The position numbers and the translations under genes were made by a program. Positions 12,135 through 26,050 of a stretch of 64,000 bases of DNA are shown in pieces (positions within the stretch are counted from its first letter, which is position 1; each line of letters opens with the position of its first letter). The notes under the pieces were generated by a model, which was given only the letters and a program-made list of their open reading frames with translations, made no database searches and was not told where the DNA came from. This DNA comes from Calliopsis andreniformis. Taxonomy: Eukaryota > Arthropoda > Insecta > Hymenoptera > Andrenidae. Location of the stretch: the NCBI RefSeq assembly GCF_051401765.1, contig NC_135067.1:20641501-20705500 (forward strand), read 5' to 3'.

Positions 12135-12660
12135 TTACCGTCTTTCGCGAGGAACAAGGCGAAACGCTGCCACGGTTGCTCCTGCTCTCTCGACGGACCC
12201 AATTATACGGAGCTCGTGTTTTGCGAGGGTGGCAGAGTCTGGGGATGAATTCGCGCAATCTTTCACATTTCCAGGACGGTGCAGTCACTTTGAAACATCG
12301 CGATCCTGTCAGCGAGACGCCGAGAACCTTCTTTTGTTGCTTCCCCTGCTTCGAATTTACCCTCCGTTATGTCGAGCAATTTGTCCTGGTTACCTATGCA
12401 CTAAAAATACAGTGCTCCCACTATTTCTTCAACATCTCGCGTTAGGGGTTGACTCAGGGTGAGAGAAGGTGCGCTGAATATGTGAGCTTTCTCCATAGAA
12501 ATTAGCAGTTCTTTTCAACACTTTCCTCTGAAACTTTTTACCTACAGCAAGGAATAAATGAGACGGTTTCTGGAACAAGTGGGACATTGACATGCTAAAA
12601 CAATCGAAATACAAAGGCTCGCGAACAATCGACAAGCTGATAAAGTCCGTTTCTTCTCTA

Positions 12661-12775
12661 TCGAGGCGGGGTGATCACGCCGATCGTTTGATCGATCGAT
12701 CTACGATCACGATCGAGCACGATATCGGCGGGACCCAATGCAAACGATCGATCTGGTCGATCGTCGAGCGATTTC
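12661..12775. repeat. GATC/CGATCG-dense cluster
   Basis: About ten GATC tetramers occur in some 100 bases, including GATCGATCGATC at 12690-12701 and CGATCGATC at 12745-12753, most of them flanked by C or G as CGATCG. It is cryptically simple sequence and not a clean tandem repeat. Confidence 0.65.
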
Positions 12776-15700
12776 ACCTCGCATGACTACATGGTTTTCT
12801 GCTCGACGATCCTTTCAAGGAAGACGCGAGTCGCTCGCGATGATCTAGAATGTCCGTTGGCAGCTGTCGAGATGCGGAGGGAAACGATTCTCGAATGGGG
12901 ATAGAAAAAGCGATTTAAAGGTTGCTTGGCGCCCTTCTGTCGATGGTTCGACGTCGAACGAATTTCCGTCAATCATTGTTCCGCATTCCAGGGCATTCGC
13001 ACACTCGTGGGAGTGGCTTAACATTCGAGCTCGTCGAGTTCCCTTATTCCAACCGAGAATAATGGAGGTCTCGCCGCGAACGACCTCGGGCTGAGATCTC
13101 GAACGGTTCTCCTGCGATTACGCGGTGCACCTCTGACCGTCTTCGAGAAAGTATCGATACTCACGCAACACCGCCGGCAAACGCTTTAGCACGGGAAATT
13201 GAAAAAACTAATTGCCACGTGAGAGAAGGAGATTGAACGAGGTTTCCGGTTAACTTGTTCGAGAGAGGACGAGTAAAATCGTCGCCCGAATATGCTTCCA
13301 ATATCCGTTCAGAATGGCTCGTTAACAAAACGTACTACCTATTTTATTACACGAGGTTTCATATACAACTTCTTCAGGATAAAGTTAATTACTGTGCTTT
13401 TGATTTTCACACTTACGTAATAACAGTAGTAATTGCTCTATCGAAAATTGAAGTAACATTTCTCTAGTTCGATTAAAATGCGAATAGCAGAGGTAGTAAT
13501 TCCAGCTCTAAAATCTGGCATGGTATTGATCTCGTCAGCTATCTCCCGTAACGAGGCAACGTCCAGAGTGGTTCCCCGAATCGCGATCGGCACGGAAAAC
13601 TAATTAAGACGCGATTAGCCGAACGTAGCGGAGCATCATGATCGATTAGTCGAGCGATAAGCAATCGTGGCCGCGGCGCAACCTTAATTAGCGTACTGCT
13701 CGACTCGGGCTTCTTTCCCCCTTTCGAAGGTTGCGAGGACGCGCGCGTGTTCGTGTAGTAGCCGTTTCTCTCGGTGGCCTCGGCCTCTCCTCCGTCACTA
13801 TGCACTCCTATCTGCGACGAGGCAAAAAGTAGGCCTATGAATCAACGGTGCTTAAGAATCGTTAGAACCCCATTGACTGGTTGCGAAGGCAAGAAAGCGA
13901 GAGCGAGGCTGCCTCGCCTACGTGCTCGCATAAGTCGCGGACAATGCGTAGCTAAACCGTTTAATGGCGATAACAGTTCCACTAAGGGGCGAAGAGCATC
14001 GAGGTGCGAGCAGGTCGGCGCGTTTATCCGCTCGAAGCGCGAAAACGCAGAAAAAGAAGCGAGTCGGGGAACGAGGATGTTCGAAATATCCTGCTCGTGT
14101 TGTCGGCGATCGCGGTGAGCGCGTTATCTCGAGGCACGGCTACGCGAACGAAGCCTACGCAGTCCTCGCGATCTGCAACTAAGTGCTAAGAGGAATATGG
14201 ATGAGCTCCAAGTGGGTGTAATTCCGCCACATCGTAGCGATAAAGCTTCTTTGGAGATTATGCGCGCTGCTTTCCGACGATGACGCTTGGAATAATCGAG
14301 TTGCACGGTTTTGGTAACTGGCAGGGATCGCTGGAGAACATTCAGCACACGTTCCAGTCTTCTTTGAGGAGGTTGAGTCAACAAACTGGACTTTTTTTAT
14401 TATTTTATTATTCGACAAGTAAGGACGGTCGATAGAAAAAATGAGAATACCTGATTACTGAAAAAGCGATGCGTTCTTAATCACAGCATATGATGTTAGA
14501 TAAATAGCACATTCGTGTAGTAAACGTATATGGCCGACTGCCAGAAGGCCAGCTGCACGCGAACATTGATTGTGTTGTTCGAGATAGATTAGAGATTCCA
14601 GTGCACCTCGTAGAGAACACAAGAGCACGATATGACACGACACAATGCAGTATTAACGATCTTCATGAATTATAGCTAGCCGAGTTCGAATTTCAAACAT
14701 ATTCATCGCGACCTAATTCAGTCTCAGGCGTCAGGAATTGTAATGAAAACTGTCAGTAACAAATTTGAAAGCCAGATCATTATTTCATTCCTTAGGTTCG
14801 TATGTACATTATACGTTCAGCTTCCCCTCATCTATTTGCCTAGTTCGTTCTCTAGCATCTGCTAAAAAAGAACTAGTCAGGAGGTCTAGTGATACAAGTA
14901 GTAGGTAATTATAATCAACACTGATTATTCCAGGGATTATTTACGAGAAATTTATGTATAAGCTTGAAAGTCAAGCTGGTAGAACCAGCCAGCGTGTGTT
15001 ACTATGCCTATCCATCCTTGAGGGTAGAAAAGGGGGAGAAAAGATCCGAGGGAGCAGAAGGGAAAAAGTCGAAAAACGAGGCACGAGCCACGCCTTCTAT
15101 GTGATATATTGTATTTAAAGTCCCCGTTCCTCTAGCCTAGAAATGACTTTGCATCAGTGGGAAGTCTTTCTCACGAGCTAGATCTCTGGGGATTCCATTT
15201 TTAATTAGTTTCGATCCCCGATAATCAGTAATTTGGATTCTTAAGCCCCTGTTGCGATCACATGGCGTAACGAATTTCGAATTATTTAGTTTCTCAACAT
15301 TAGATACTTTTACCTCTAATGGCAGTAGTATTAGCAAAGTATCAGTGTTGGCATTGAGTTTTTTGCGCGTGGGCGAAACTTGCTAAAAAATAAATTGTTA
15401 AACGAATTGCGCAAATTTACGACTACCTTGTTACATTTTCATTGCAAAAACTTTAATTCTCTCTACTTCAAAAAGAACACAATTTTCACAGTTCAACACG
15501 CGGCAAGAAAATAGTTAATTGCAGTGCCACGCATCAAGGCTTCAAGAATGTTCGAAACGCGGTTGCTCTCTCGTTTAGCGGGGAACGTTAATTAACCGTT
15601 CAAAACGACCGTCGCAGCGACAGTAATTGAATTAACAATGTCGCAGATTTAATTCGCCCGCGATTAAACTCCCTTAAAATGCCAATAAATTATCCAGGAT

Positions 15701-17623
15701 TCGGTGGATGAGAGGGAGAAGGTTATATCTAAATCGAAAACTGCGCTTGCATTACATCTCAGCGTCCTTAATTAACGGCATGGACGACTCACGGCTTAAT
15801 GTTTCGAGCATCACGACGGCTCTCGTTGAAAGTGAAATAAGGCGAACTATAGAGGCGCAAGAAGAAAAGTGGAAAAATATCGGGTTAACGAATCGAAGCG
15901 TGGATCGAACTTGACGTGCTTTGCGATCGTGTTACGGAAGGAATCTCTGGCTTGATTAATCCGCTAATCAATTTCGACAGCAAGTATGAGCCGTCAGGTG
16001 ACGTAGTCTCTGTGCCCTGTATGCTGATGGAAATGACTCCGCAGAATTTACGTATGCTGTTTTCAGGATTCATTTGGGATCATGTGGGTGGAAAGATAGT
16101 GGAGCATTCAATCGAACGTAATTACCCAATATTTTAATAAGTATCCATAAAATATTCTTCAAAATTAATAAAACCAATAGCAAGAAGATTGCAAAGCAGA
16201 TTCCCATGAAGTAGAGTAAGATTCATCCATCATCGCCTAACCAGTTTCATTAAAAGTTGCGTAAAGCTTGTAACTCCGTTGCACATATATCTGAACAAGT
16301 CTCCATAGCTCGTGTTAATGTCTAAAATGTCAGCACCGCTTGGCGACTTGTCACGTCGATATCTTGCTGAAACACCGCTCTCCCTAAACATCTAAACCGA
16401 CAGTTCTGGCTCGTTAAAGCTCACGAGCCCCGTGGCCAGTGGAATTCTCTAACAACAAAAGTGCGCAATGAATTAGTGCACACGCTGTACTGCTTCCAGC
16501 AACTAATTTGTTTTGATTAAACATTAAAGCACAGGGGGATATAATGGTCCAGGGATCAGTGTAGCGAAAGTAATACTGTGTCGGAAATATCGCAATACGG
16601 TGACACACTAGAGTTAGAACGAGGTCAAAGGATACTATAATTGGGAGTATAAAGAGGAAAATGCTAAATTTGTTATAGTGCTTGGTCAAAGTTTGATATT
16701 TACTTTTTATTTTTAATATTAAAAAACACAAAAAAGGAAGAATAGGCTGGCTAAGTTGCTGACGTCACAACGAATGATACGTGTGTTCCTTTTCTTTGAG
16801 ATAATCACGGTAATCGAGGTTCATTCTGCACAACTTGCTTCTGAGCCTAACGAAATGTCTTCATTGGTGTTACGTTGCTCATTAAGGTCGCTGTAACAAG
16901 GTGTGTCTACCCTGAATAGATACGGTGATATCGGGCAGCTGGTTGGTAGTAATCGTCGCGATAGTTAAAGCAGACTTAATGTCGACATAATAGAGCTTCG
17001 GGATTGCAGTTTGGACCTTTATGGGTAGAATATGGATATTACGGCCAATGGGAGCGTCTCTTTCGGTTAAACTGCTCGTGCGGCATTTGAAAGGGCGACG
17101 TGCAGTAGAACCATAATGGGAGGTTAAAGTTTTCAGGTTGCAACTACAGAAAAATTTAATTTGAGTTGATAACGTGAAATGTTCTAACTTCAACCAATTA
17201 CCTCTCCAAGATATTCTCTAATAGGCATTTTTCTCGTACACTTTCCTATTGGCTAACAATTTCACTATTTCGAATCGCCGCGTACAATAAGACTAATAGA
17301 GAAATTCAGAGCGTCAGGAGGTCCAATAAATTTGCAGGAAAATCAGAATGGTGTAGGCAATAGCAGTTAGCCACGGTAGGGATGACGAAAGCGATGATAG
17401 CCTCGTTTCATTCGCTCATAATTAACGTTCGATCGCAAGGTGGTTCCATGGGGTGGCATTGTTATGCAAACGATCGGATCCTCTATTTCGCTCGTTTTGG
17501 TCTCTCGCATTGGCGATTGAAACACTGTTTGAAAGAGTTAGAGGTCATTAACGGCGTTGTATTGGACAAACCCGCGGGCGATTACGATAAGGTCGGGCCA
17601 AATTGAATGTGTAATTAAATCGA

Positions 17624-17663
17624 ACGGACGGACGGACGGACGGACAGACGAACGGACGAACGA
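17624..17663 (+). repeat. ACGG tetranucleotide microsatellite
   Basis: Five perfect ACGG units (17624-17643) are followed by ACAG, ACGA, ACGG, ACGA, ACGA, ten in-phase units in all. Decay increases toward the right. Confidence 0.95.
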
Positions 17664-19760
17664 ATGAAATAATGGGTGTCATCTGATAATGACTGCCTCC
17701 CTCGTTCTGCCAGTCATGGCTCAGGCATCGTGCGGCGAAACGCGAGATTAAAGTCGTGTCCCTTTTGTGATCCGACAATACTTTGACTCCACCCCGCGGA
17801 CCGCGGTCGATAATTAATTGATCAACGAACGCAGATATGGTGCGCAGACTGCGCCATTAGTTACGAGCCTTGAAGTTCTAAGGCTGGATCGGTTCGCTTC
17901 CACTTGTCATTAAGGGGCTAAAATTGTTTTTCGAAGAATCCCCGTCGGGATGAGCGTTGGAATAATTTTCTTTAACAATGGAGTTGGGATTAATGGAGAC
18001 AGACACATGGTATACTTATTCTCCTTTAGTCAATTTTTTGTTACTCATTATGCACGAGGAAATCTACCTTCTCCAAAGAAGTCAACCATCCCTCTGAAGA
18101 TAGCCTACCATTGAAAACCCTGAAACACAATGCCATTGATTCTCCGTGAAGAAGCATGCATAGTCGATCTCACGGAGCACCTCGTGACCAAAGGAGAGGC
18201 GAAGAGGGTCCCATGAATGATGGCCGAAATCGTGTATCGAGGCGATGCAAATTGAACGTCACGGGGAACGTCGATTCCGCGGCGAGGAATCCGCGAAAGT
18301 CAATAGAAGCGGCGAGAGAGTGTCGGTCTCCGGAGATGGATCAAAGTTACGGGTCGGAGCAATCGATCGGAACCGTTTCGCAGATCGGATAGCAAGGGAG
18401 GCCATACGAGTGCCCGACGCCAGCGAAAGGCAGCCGTGAAAAGAAATAATGGCAGATAGTCGCGGTCAGATAAGGTGAACTGACACGAGCCATCACCTCT
18501 GGCTCGTTGCTTGCCCGTGTGGAGAGAGGCTTTTGCCTTCTCTCGCGTCCGGGGGTTTCCGTTTGTGTATTCGGTTACCCTGTTCCCACAGACAGCCCCC
18601 TGGTCGACCCTGCTCCTGTCCCTCGCGCGTCTCCCGTTCGGCTTGATGCGCAAAGAAGCGTGCATTTTCTAGTAAAAGCCTAGACCGCGGACGACAGCTC
18701 CTTCCTGTGTATCCTTTCAGGTCTGCGGTAACGGATAGAGGAGGAACGAGAAACCGTAAATGGCCTGATGTTATCGAAGGCCCCCGATTGTTCGTTTACA
18801 CCCTGTTTGCTCGGCCGGTCTACGAAAGGGTTTCCTTGGTGCCAGGAAATTACTATTAGCGCGAAAACAGGTTCATAATCGAGGGGGACGGGCTTGTCTA
18901 GTTCTCCCGACGATATCATTTCGCGATGACCAAGCCTCCGCCAGCTAGGATAGCCTGCACATGGAAGCTTTCTTGCTGGAATTCAATCCCCGATTGCTGG
19001 ACGATAGGACCGGCAATTTTGCTGGGTTTCGATTCGGGAAAACGTGGAGAGGGATGCATAGGTTCGCTAGATCAAGTGAACTGAATTTACAGGGTCAACA
19101 ATGAAGATACAGATGCACGTCGAATAGGATTCATATCAGAAAGTTTAACCCTGAAGGCACGCTCGGCATATCTGCACGTAGCAGCGACGATCATTAAATT
19201 TCCTTTTGCCCGCCGCCGTATTTGCATATCTGCTCGATAAAACAGTCACAGTTTGCTCGAAAACGTTTAATACACGCTTAATCACCGCGACCCCCCGGGT
19301 AATCGAATTCGAGTGGCGTCGAGCGCGTTAAGATTTCATCTAACCGATCCGTCATTAATGCTCGATTAAATCCCTGAATCCCTACAAGTACTCTGTCTCA
19401 CGGCGGTGGCAGGGGGATGGAGAAGATGGCCGTGGAAGCTCAGTGTATATGACTCGACGCTTTCTTATCCATCCGCCAACCAGCGTCGTCACCACCCTGC
19501 TACCGGTCAATCAGAAATTTTATTCAGTAAACTGCCGCGTCTTAACCAGTGTATCGCATTAAACGGCGTCCTCCTTGTAACCCCTCTACCCCTTCCCCTG
19601 CCCATCGTCCGTTCCGATGAATTATTCATACCCTCGACTCAGTTCTGCAAGGGGGTCCCGACTCTCTGGAAGTCAGTCAGAAATACAGGTCCAGATTATA
19701 ATAGCGCTCTCCTGGCCGTCCGACGACATCGTGAAAACACTGAAAACGCCTCTCCGCCGT

Positions 19761-19782
19761 CTCTCTCTCTCTCTCTCTCTCT
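19761..19782 (+). repeat. (CT)11 dinucleotide microsatellite
   Basis: Eleven perfect CT units, followed by CCCTCTGTCT. On the minus strand this is a GAGA tract; in insects such tracts can bind GAGA-factor- or CLAMP-like proteins, which is general knowledge and not shown here. Confidence 0.95.
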
Positions 19783-20975
19783 CCCTCTGTCTGAGCTCCT
19801 TTCAATCGAGCCCCGGTACGCAAGGTGCCACGACTATTTCCATATAAAAGTCTCGCTCTGAGGACCTCTCCGGCGACTGCGTCGATGAAAACGTATAAAT
19901 TTTCGCCGTTGCTGAATCGATTCGCTATGGAAAAGCACGGATACAGAAGATTTGAACCAGAAATTATTTGGGAAGTGGGTCGATGAATGCTTTCTGTCCG
20001 CAATGAGTTTCAGATTTTTCTATCAGGAGGAGAGAATATAGTTCACATATTTTTAAAGTATCCAGTCGAGGAAGGCGTTGACGTCAAACTTTCGGGATGA
20101 ATATTTAGCTTTTTATTGAATTCTAGGATCTTTACGATATGCTGTACTTATTACTCGGTCGATGTTTTTAATCTTCCACAGACATGATCTGGGGTCTAGA
20201 GAGTAGCCACCAAAAGGAAAGCTAAAACATAGGCAATACACGTAGAAATATAATTAGCTAAAAGTTATGGTCTCCTAAATTCTTCCAATTTGCCAAAGCT
20301 GTTAAGACACGGCACGCATAAAATTACAAATCCCCGAGCCTCGTGGAGCAAAGAGTTAAACGTCTCCATATCGCCCCCATTTCCTCCGTATCACCTAAAC
20401 AGGCACCATTCGCGTGATGGCCGTTCAGTAACGCGTTAACTCGAACGGGCGGAATAAATTCCACGGCCGGATGAAATAAAATTCCGGCCGAACCGAAGGA
20501 TTCGGTTACCACGGGCCAAGTTATTGCGCGCTTTAACCAGCGAACGTAATTACCCTGGAGGGCCCACGAAGAAACAGCTTCTAAATACGTTTCCATGTCG
20601 TTGGCTGGGAGCGATGCTCGCGATTTCACGGACGCGATTGCCGTATCAGGGCGTTATTTTACGCGTCATAAGGGCGAATAAGCGACCCCTTTGAACAGAG
20701 CCGCTGTGTTTTTTTCCATTCCCGACCATCGAGCTCTAGTTACCGCGTCACACAACGGCGCCCCGCTAATGAAATTTATCGCGGCACCCGGCTTAATTTG
20801 CGCTTAACGCTCGCGAGCCATGCAAACGATCGCTCGCGAGTTACGACGTCGATCCCCGCTGAACCGGACTAACCGTGGTTCAACTTGCTTTCCCAGACCG
20901 TGCACGCGGCCTATGATCGATGGGCTGGTATCGAGGCGAAACCTGGAACCCGGTCATATTCCACCGAACACGCAG

Positions 20976-20991
20976 CTTTTCGAACGAAAAG
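20976..20991. repeat. 7-bp inverted repeat, 2-nt centre
   Basis: CTTTTCG (20976-20982) and CGAAAAG (20985-20991) flank AA. Isolated dyad. Confidence 0.7.
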
Positions 20992-22176
20992 GGATACTTT
21001 TCAAGAGTAATGAATCGCTCGAAGCTAAGAGAACGAAGAAACGATGAGGACGGTTGAACCGAGTCGTAGCACAGTTTGACATTCTTTAGGGACCTGGTGA
21101 ACATAGTTACAGAATCTGGAATGACGATAGAGCAAAGTTTAACGAGGGAATCGTAGGAATTCTTTGATTAGAAACAGACAATGTAGGTCAGGTGGCCATG
21201 TTGATGTATTTCAAGTCTCTGTTACTTGAGAAAACTGTTAAAGCGATTTCTGTTTCATTTCGGAGCCTTGTTTCAGATGTTTTAACCACAAGTTTCGTAT
21301 GCAGAATTGTTTGCACGAATGAAAGATTGATTGAGGATTGAGCGATAATTCTCTGCATAATGATCAGGGAAGAAAAATTCCAATTACCATAAAACGTCTT
21401 CTGTCAGAGGAAGACACTTTGCAAGGGGGCCAATTAGTTGACTGTTTCCAATTGGTCGTGATCACGATACCAATGAGAGGAAACATCTAAAGACAGAGGG
21501 ATTGTATCGGATTGCTTTACAATCGCAAATTATCAGAAATCTTGTCGAATGAAATGTACTGGTGTAATACCAAGGGGCGACGCGAGGATTTCGTCTCAAA
21601 GGCCAAAGCCAGAGCAAAGCGTCGTAGTGCTCCAGCTTGAGAACGTTTCTCTGGTCTAAGATAATTATATCAGAGAGTCGTAAAGATGGGCTCAGTTACC
21701 TTCTCTGGGTGCACGTTTGTTCTGAGCGGAGCTAGTGACCGAATCGCCAATGAGGAAGAAAGGGTTTATGCTAATTTTACGATTACACCTCGACACAATT
21801 CCTTACGTTAGTTAAATGCTCTTCGCTGAATTTCAAACTGTTCGCCTGCGAACGTTGAGCACCATGTTCGTTGCAGAGAGAATCTTTGCAATCGTCCAAA
21901 GTGAAAGTGCATCTTGACAGTCCTCTGACGGATCCCCTGCATCCTTGGTCTACAGAAATGTAACAGGGCTTGCGAAATGTTTGAGTCAGTTAGAATTAAG
22001 ACCATGTATCCCCCTAGGACTGTTCGAATGGCTCCCTTTATGAGCGCTATGAAATTATGTTAGGTACTTAAAGAGAAATATAATATTGTTAGCATTTGAA
22101 CATTACTTAACGTCGCAACTGTTAAATTGTGCTTAGAGTATGGAAAGTTTGCTTCCCGTCTTTTAGTACTTGTTAT

Positions 22177-22298
22177 GATATTTGAAAATTACAAAATTTT
22201 TAAATTTAAATATTTGAAAATTCAAATATTTGAAAATTCAAATATTTGAAAATTCAAATATTTGAAAATTCAAATATTTGAAAATTTAAATATTTGAA
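22177..22298. repeat. 16-bp AT-rich tandem array built on a palindrome
   Basis: Unit AAATATTTGAAAATTC is repeated perfectly four times (22208-22271), then once with a final C-to-T change (22272-22287), then as an 11-base partial copy (22288-22298). A degenerate copy lies just upstream at 22177-22192. Where full units join, the sequence TCAAATATTTGA is a perfect 12-base palindrome, so the array is a string of regularly spaced self-complementary sites every 16 bases. There are no unique spacers, so it is a microsatellite/minisatellite and not a CRISPR array. Confidence 0.95.
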
Positions 22299-22299
22299 T

Positions 22300-25200
22300 A
22301 AGCACTGCATGTGAAGACTTGCTTTGTTTTCTATGAGTGACGTATTTATCAGACGTGTGGCTAGAATGAAATGAGTTAATTACAACTGTCAATCATCCCA
22401 TTTAACCATTATCTGTTTTCTAAATAAGTCTCCGGCCACTTGGAGGACTTTCTAACTACTCGAATCCTGTCTTTTCACATCGAGCCGCCGATAAATCTCG
22501 CGCGTTACATTTATTAATTTTCAATGAATCTCCGTGTATCGAGGGTTGGTTGTAGCAGCGGCAGCGTGTTTGCCATTCTGAGATCGAACGTTGGAGCGAA
22601 CGGAATAGTTTAAAGCGCGATAAATCGTTCCGTTCCCCGATTGCTTTTTTCGCGGCTCCTTTTTCTACTCGGGATGATTCTCTCTCGCTTCTCGGTATCC
22701 CTCGAATATTCGTAGACAGATAATTGCGGCTATAAATTCAAGATTAATCGAGCCCAACGCGGCCTGTCGTTGCCTCCTCCTCTTCGCGAAATCCATTTCG
22801 CATTATAAATCAATCGGCCTGTTTCTCTCGTTCCTCTCGCACTTTTGCCCTCTTCCGTTCAACGCTTCCCTCGTACCACCTCTCGATAAAACTTCGACAC
22901 TCGCCCTCGTCCCCCTTTCGCCCAGGAGATGATCAGCTCGCGAACTGGATTACATCGCCCCGGAACTTCACTTTTAAGCCCTCCTGCCCTTCTCTTTTTT
23001 TCGCCGAAACTTGGACGATCGAATCTCTACCCGTGTACATGCGTTTCATTTTTACCCCTCGCTTAAGGATCAGCGAACAATACAAGAGGATAGACGAATT
23101 TCTCAACAAGTAGCGACACTCGATTTTGACTTCTTCAAGCATTTATAGATTTATTTCTCGCTAATATAAGACAAAAGTAGGTAATTTTAGCTCCTTTAAT
23201 AGTCCTAGCTTTAATTTAAAGGGAGTCATGGACCCTGCTGCCATTGTGTTTCCACCTTCTTAACAAGATTGTTCTGGGTTTACACGGAACCATAGTTAAT
23301 CGACTAATTCGCAGGTCCGCGAAGCAGCCCAATAAGACACGGTCGGTGTAAATTCGAGTGCGAGCCGAGGCTACGGGAGAAAAGAACGGGATAAGCATCC
23401 GATATCGCGTCGGGATGGATAGGTGGCCCGAGCAGAGAACGAACACGCCCTTCGAGCCTCGATCTCGCGCGATTTAGGGCTCTTAATTATATGTGTGTGG
23501 AATGGAAGAAGGCGCGATTGAGGCGCGGGGGAGTGAAACTCGCACGTACACGCTCGCGTGAGCGCTAGTTCCGCGTTGTTCCCGCGTCGTCCAGCATCCC
23601 CTGCTTCCACCCGCGCAACCCCTTATCTCCCTAACCGCGCGCATTATGAATAAGTATACACGGCACATTGACGCGCGTACGCGCAGGGCGTGGCGCGCCC
23701 CAAGCGTTGACCGGCCGAATCTGGATGATCTTTTTTCCTGCATCTCTCCGAATGCATCTCCGAGGCCCGCATCCAGTGCGTACAGTTGTGCACGTGCTCG
23801 TATCAGGTCATTCTCCTTCCTCGAACACCAGATTCCTTAGGTCCTTTGGCTTTTATTGGAAATGAAAATTTAAAGGCTCCTTTAGGAGTTGGAATTTGAG
23901 GATTGAAACGAGCTAATTTGGAGGTTTATGCCTTGGCACTCTGTAGAAGCTATTATATCTAATTTTATCATGATAGGAAATTCAAGCCAAATATTCGATC
24001 AGGAAGAATCGTCAGGTTTTCACGAGGTCTGAAAAGTATAGCTACGTACGTAGCAATCTCACGTGGTGAACTCCCGAAGATCATCAGGCAAAAAGACATC
24101 CAGCATTGGCGATCAAAAATTCGATCAACGCCCGCAACGCGAGACGAAGTCATTCCAGGGCTCTACATCCGTGAAATTAAATCGTGGCCGCCGCGGCGAT
24201 CATCAGTCACACTATCGAAGCAAGAGCGTCGAGGTAGTGTGTGCGTGGCGAAGTGACTGGTGCGAGAGCACTCTCGTTGCGTCGTGTTTCGTTTCCATTG
24301 CGCAAATCATCTCTTTCAGAGGTTGGCTGGAAACGCTTAACTTGTAAATTGTGTGCCTGCCGGGCACGCGGAACGCCTACATCCAAGAAATCTCCGCGCG
24401 AAATCGACCGACTCTAGATCGTCCATGGCTCCCGAGCGTGATCGATCGATCTCGCGACCAGGCCAGAGGGATTCGCCCTCCAATACGATTGTAATCCACG
24501 TGTCGGAGTAACAAGCCCTCTTCGAGCGGTCGCCATAGCTTCCGTGAGCGGATTACCGAAATCGCGTCATCAATTGAAGAGAAGTCCGAGCTCCATTAAC
24601 GCGATACGCGCTGAGTCTGGTATGATTGTTCATTCAATGATCGTGCGAAGCGAATTTTATAATTTGTACGATGCTAATGGTTACGTGATCGTTAAGTTAT
24701 AGCCGTTTCAGATCCCCGATTGATGGCTAATAAACTTCTCAGTCAAAAGTTTAAAGCACAGAGTGACCTACGACCTGGCAAGGCGAGTGCAACAATCGCA
24801 GCTGTACAGGAAGAAATGTCCATCGCGGGCGTGGCACACTCGAAAACCACATTGTTAGACGATTAAGCGTTTAAGAGGTGACCGACCGAAGATTTAAGCT
24901 TCGGCTTAGGGTGTTCCATGCCCGTCCAGAGACCCAAGAGGGTGCAATCGCGTCGAAGAGGGAAAGAGAGAGCAATAGAGGACGATATTAACCCCGCGGT
25001 GTGGTCTGTGTCCCGGACAAATCGCGTATTTATGATCCTTCGCTACAATAGGAGGATTTTTAATCCGTGGAGCTCGACCTCGGCACAGCGACCGGTCACA
25101 TGCGCGCTGTATTTCGCACAGAGTCGTGCAGGAAGACGCGAGGGGACGAGGAAGCAGGAGTCTTTAGATGTGTGTACATAAACATGTCAAGCAGCCATTA

Positions 25201-26050
25201 TGCAAATTTTTAAATACGACGGGACCATATATCCAGCCCGTAGAGTGTGGAAAATAAAATTAACATTGCCACAAATGTTTTCGGGCTTAAGACCAGCCGA
25301 CCGGAGGATCGGGCTGGAACCGTCAGGCGGGCCAGCTAGGAACCGACCACCTCGGAAATTATACTCCTCTTTCCGAGAATGTGTCTCCGCTCGATGGAAT
25401 TCCGTCTTCTCTGGCGTCAAAACCATACCTACGCGCGGGCGAAAGACACGCATTAATTTCCAGCTCGTCTGGGCAGACCTGCCGCAGCGGAAGCCTCGGA
25501 ATTCTGTCGGGCAAAGTGCTCGAATAAAGATCGGTGACAAGCGGGGCCCACCTGATCGCGAGTCTCTCGCGGCGCCGCGCCGCTCCCGTGTGCGAGCTTC
25601 GAAAACCGCCGTGCAATTTTTCACCGCGACAGATTCGTGGAAATATTCGGGATTCCACCGCGGACCCGCGCTCCTCCGACATTAATTTTGACACCTCGAA
25701 TTGATCGCGGTCCCGAGCGTCCTGTCGCAATTTGTTTCTAGATCGCGATAACGCCTGCTCGGAGATCGTTTACCCTCGAGCGTCTTCGCGCCACCCCTCC
25801 AACTTTCCAGTCCCGTTCCCCGAGCCAACCGTCGCGCGCGGACAGAGACCAGTTTTCCTTGATTTACATCCGTGTTTCTTACGGACAAGCCTCGCCTCCA
25901 TGCCCGGAATTACATCTGCGATACAATTACACGTTGTCCAGGCATTACGTACTTTCCACTCGCGCGAACGATCCTGGCGGGATCTTGGACCGCGGTGGTG
26001 ATTTCCGCTGTGGTAAGAAGTCAATCGGTCTGGGCGAGCTTTAAATGACA
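22300..26050. other. Non-coding, becoming CpG-rich from 23.3 kb
   Basis: After the 16-bp array the DNA is mixed, then strongly CpG-rich in 23340-23840 and 25100-26050. The frames at 25187-25624 (minus), 25200-25685 (plus) and 25359-25730 (minus) occupy the same DNA in three frames, the signature of stop-poor sequence and not of a gene. Confidence 0.5.

Larger units (their letters stand above)
12000..14200. other. CpG-rich non-coding patch
   Basis: Contains the CGAATTGCAA duplication and the GATC cluster. Open frames at 11965-12462 and 13774-14118 (both plus) lie opposite minus-strand frames and look compositional. Confidence 0.5.
14200..22000. other. Non-coding, alternating AT-rich and mixed DNA
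   Basis: Holds the ACGG and CT microsatellites and the dyad at 20976. GCATATCTGC occurs twice about 59 bases apart (near 19166 and 19224). A non-ATG frame at 15916-16137 is not supported. 14400-15700 and 16140-17400 are AT-rich and otherwise empty. Confidence 0.5.

Noticed and set aside
15916..16137. 73-codon plus-strand frame with a protein-like reading
   Set aside because: It begins at GTG directly after a stop, has no ATG or clear acceptor, and the opposite strand is open as well.
22208..22287. Regular direct repeats that could suggest a CRISPR array
   Set aside because: Repeats are contiguous with no unique spacers and no cas genes; it is a 16-bp tandem repeat.
25187..25730. Frames of 145, 161 and 123 codons
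   Set aside because: They occupy the same interval on both strands; at most one could be real, and none shows a family signature.
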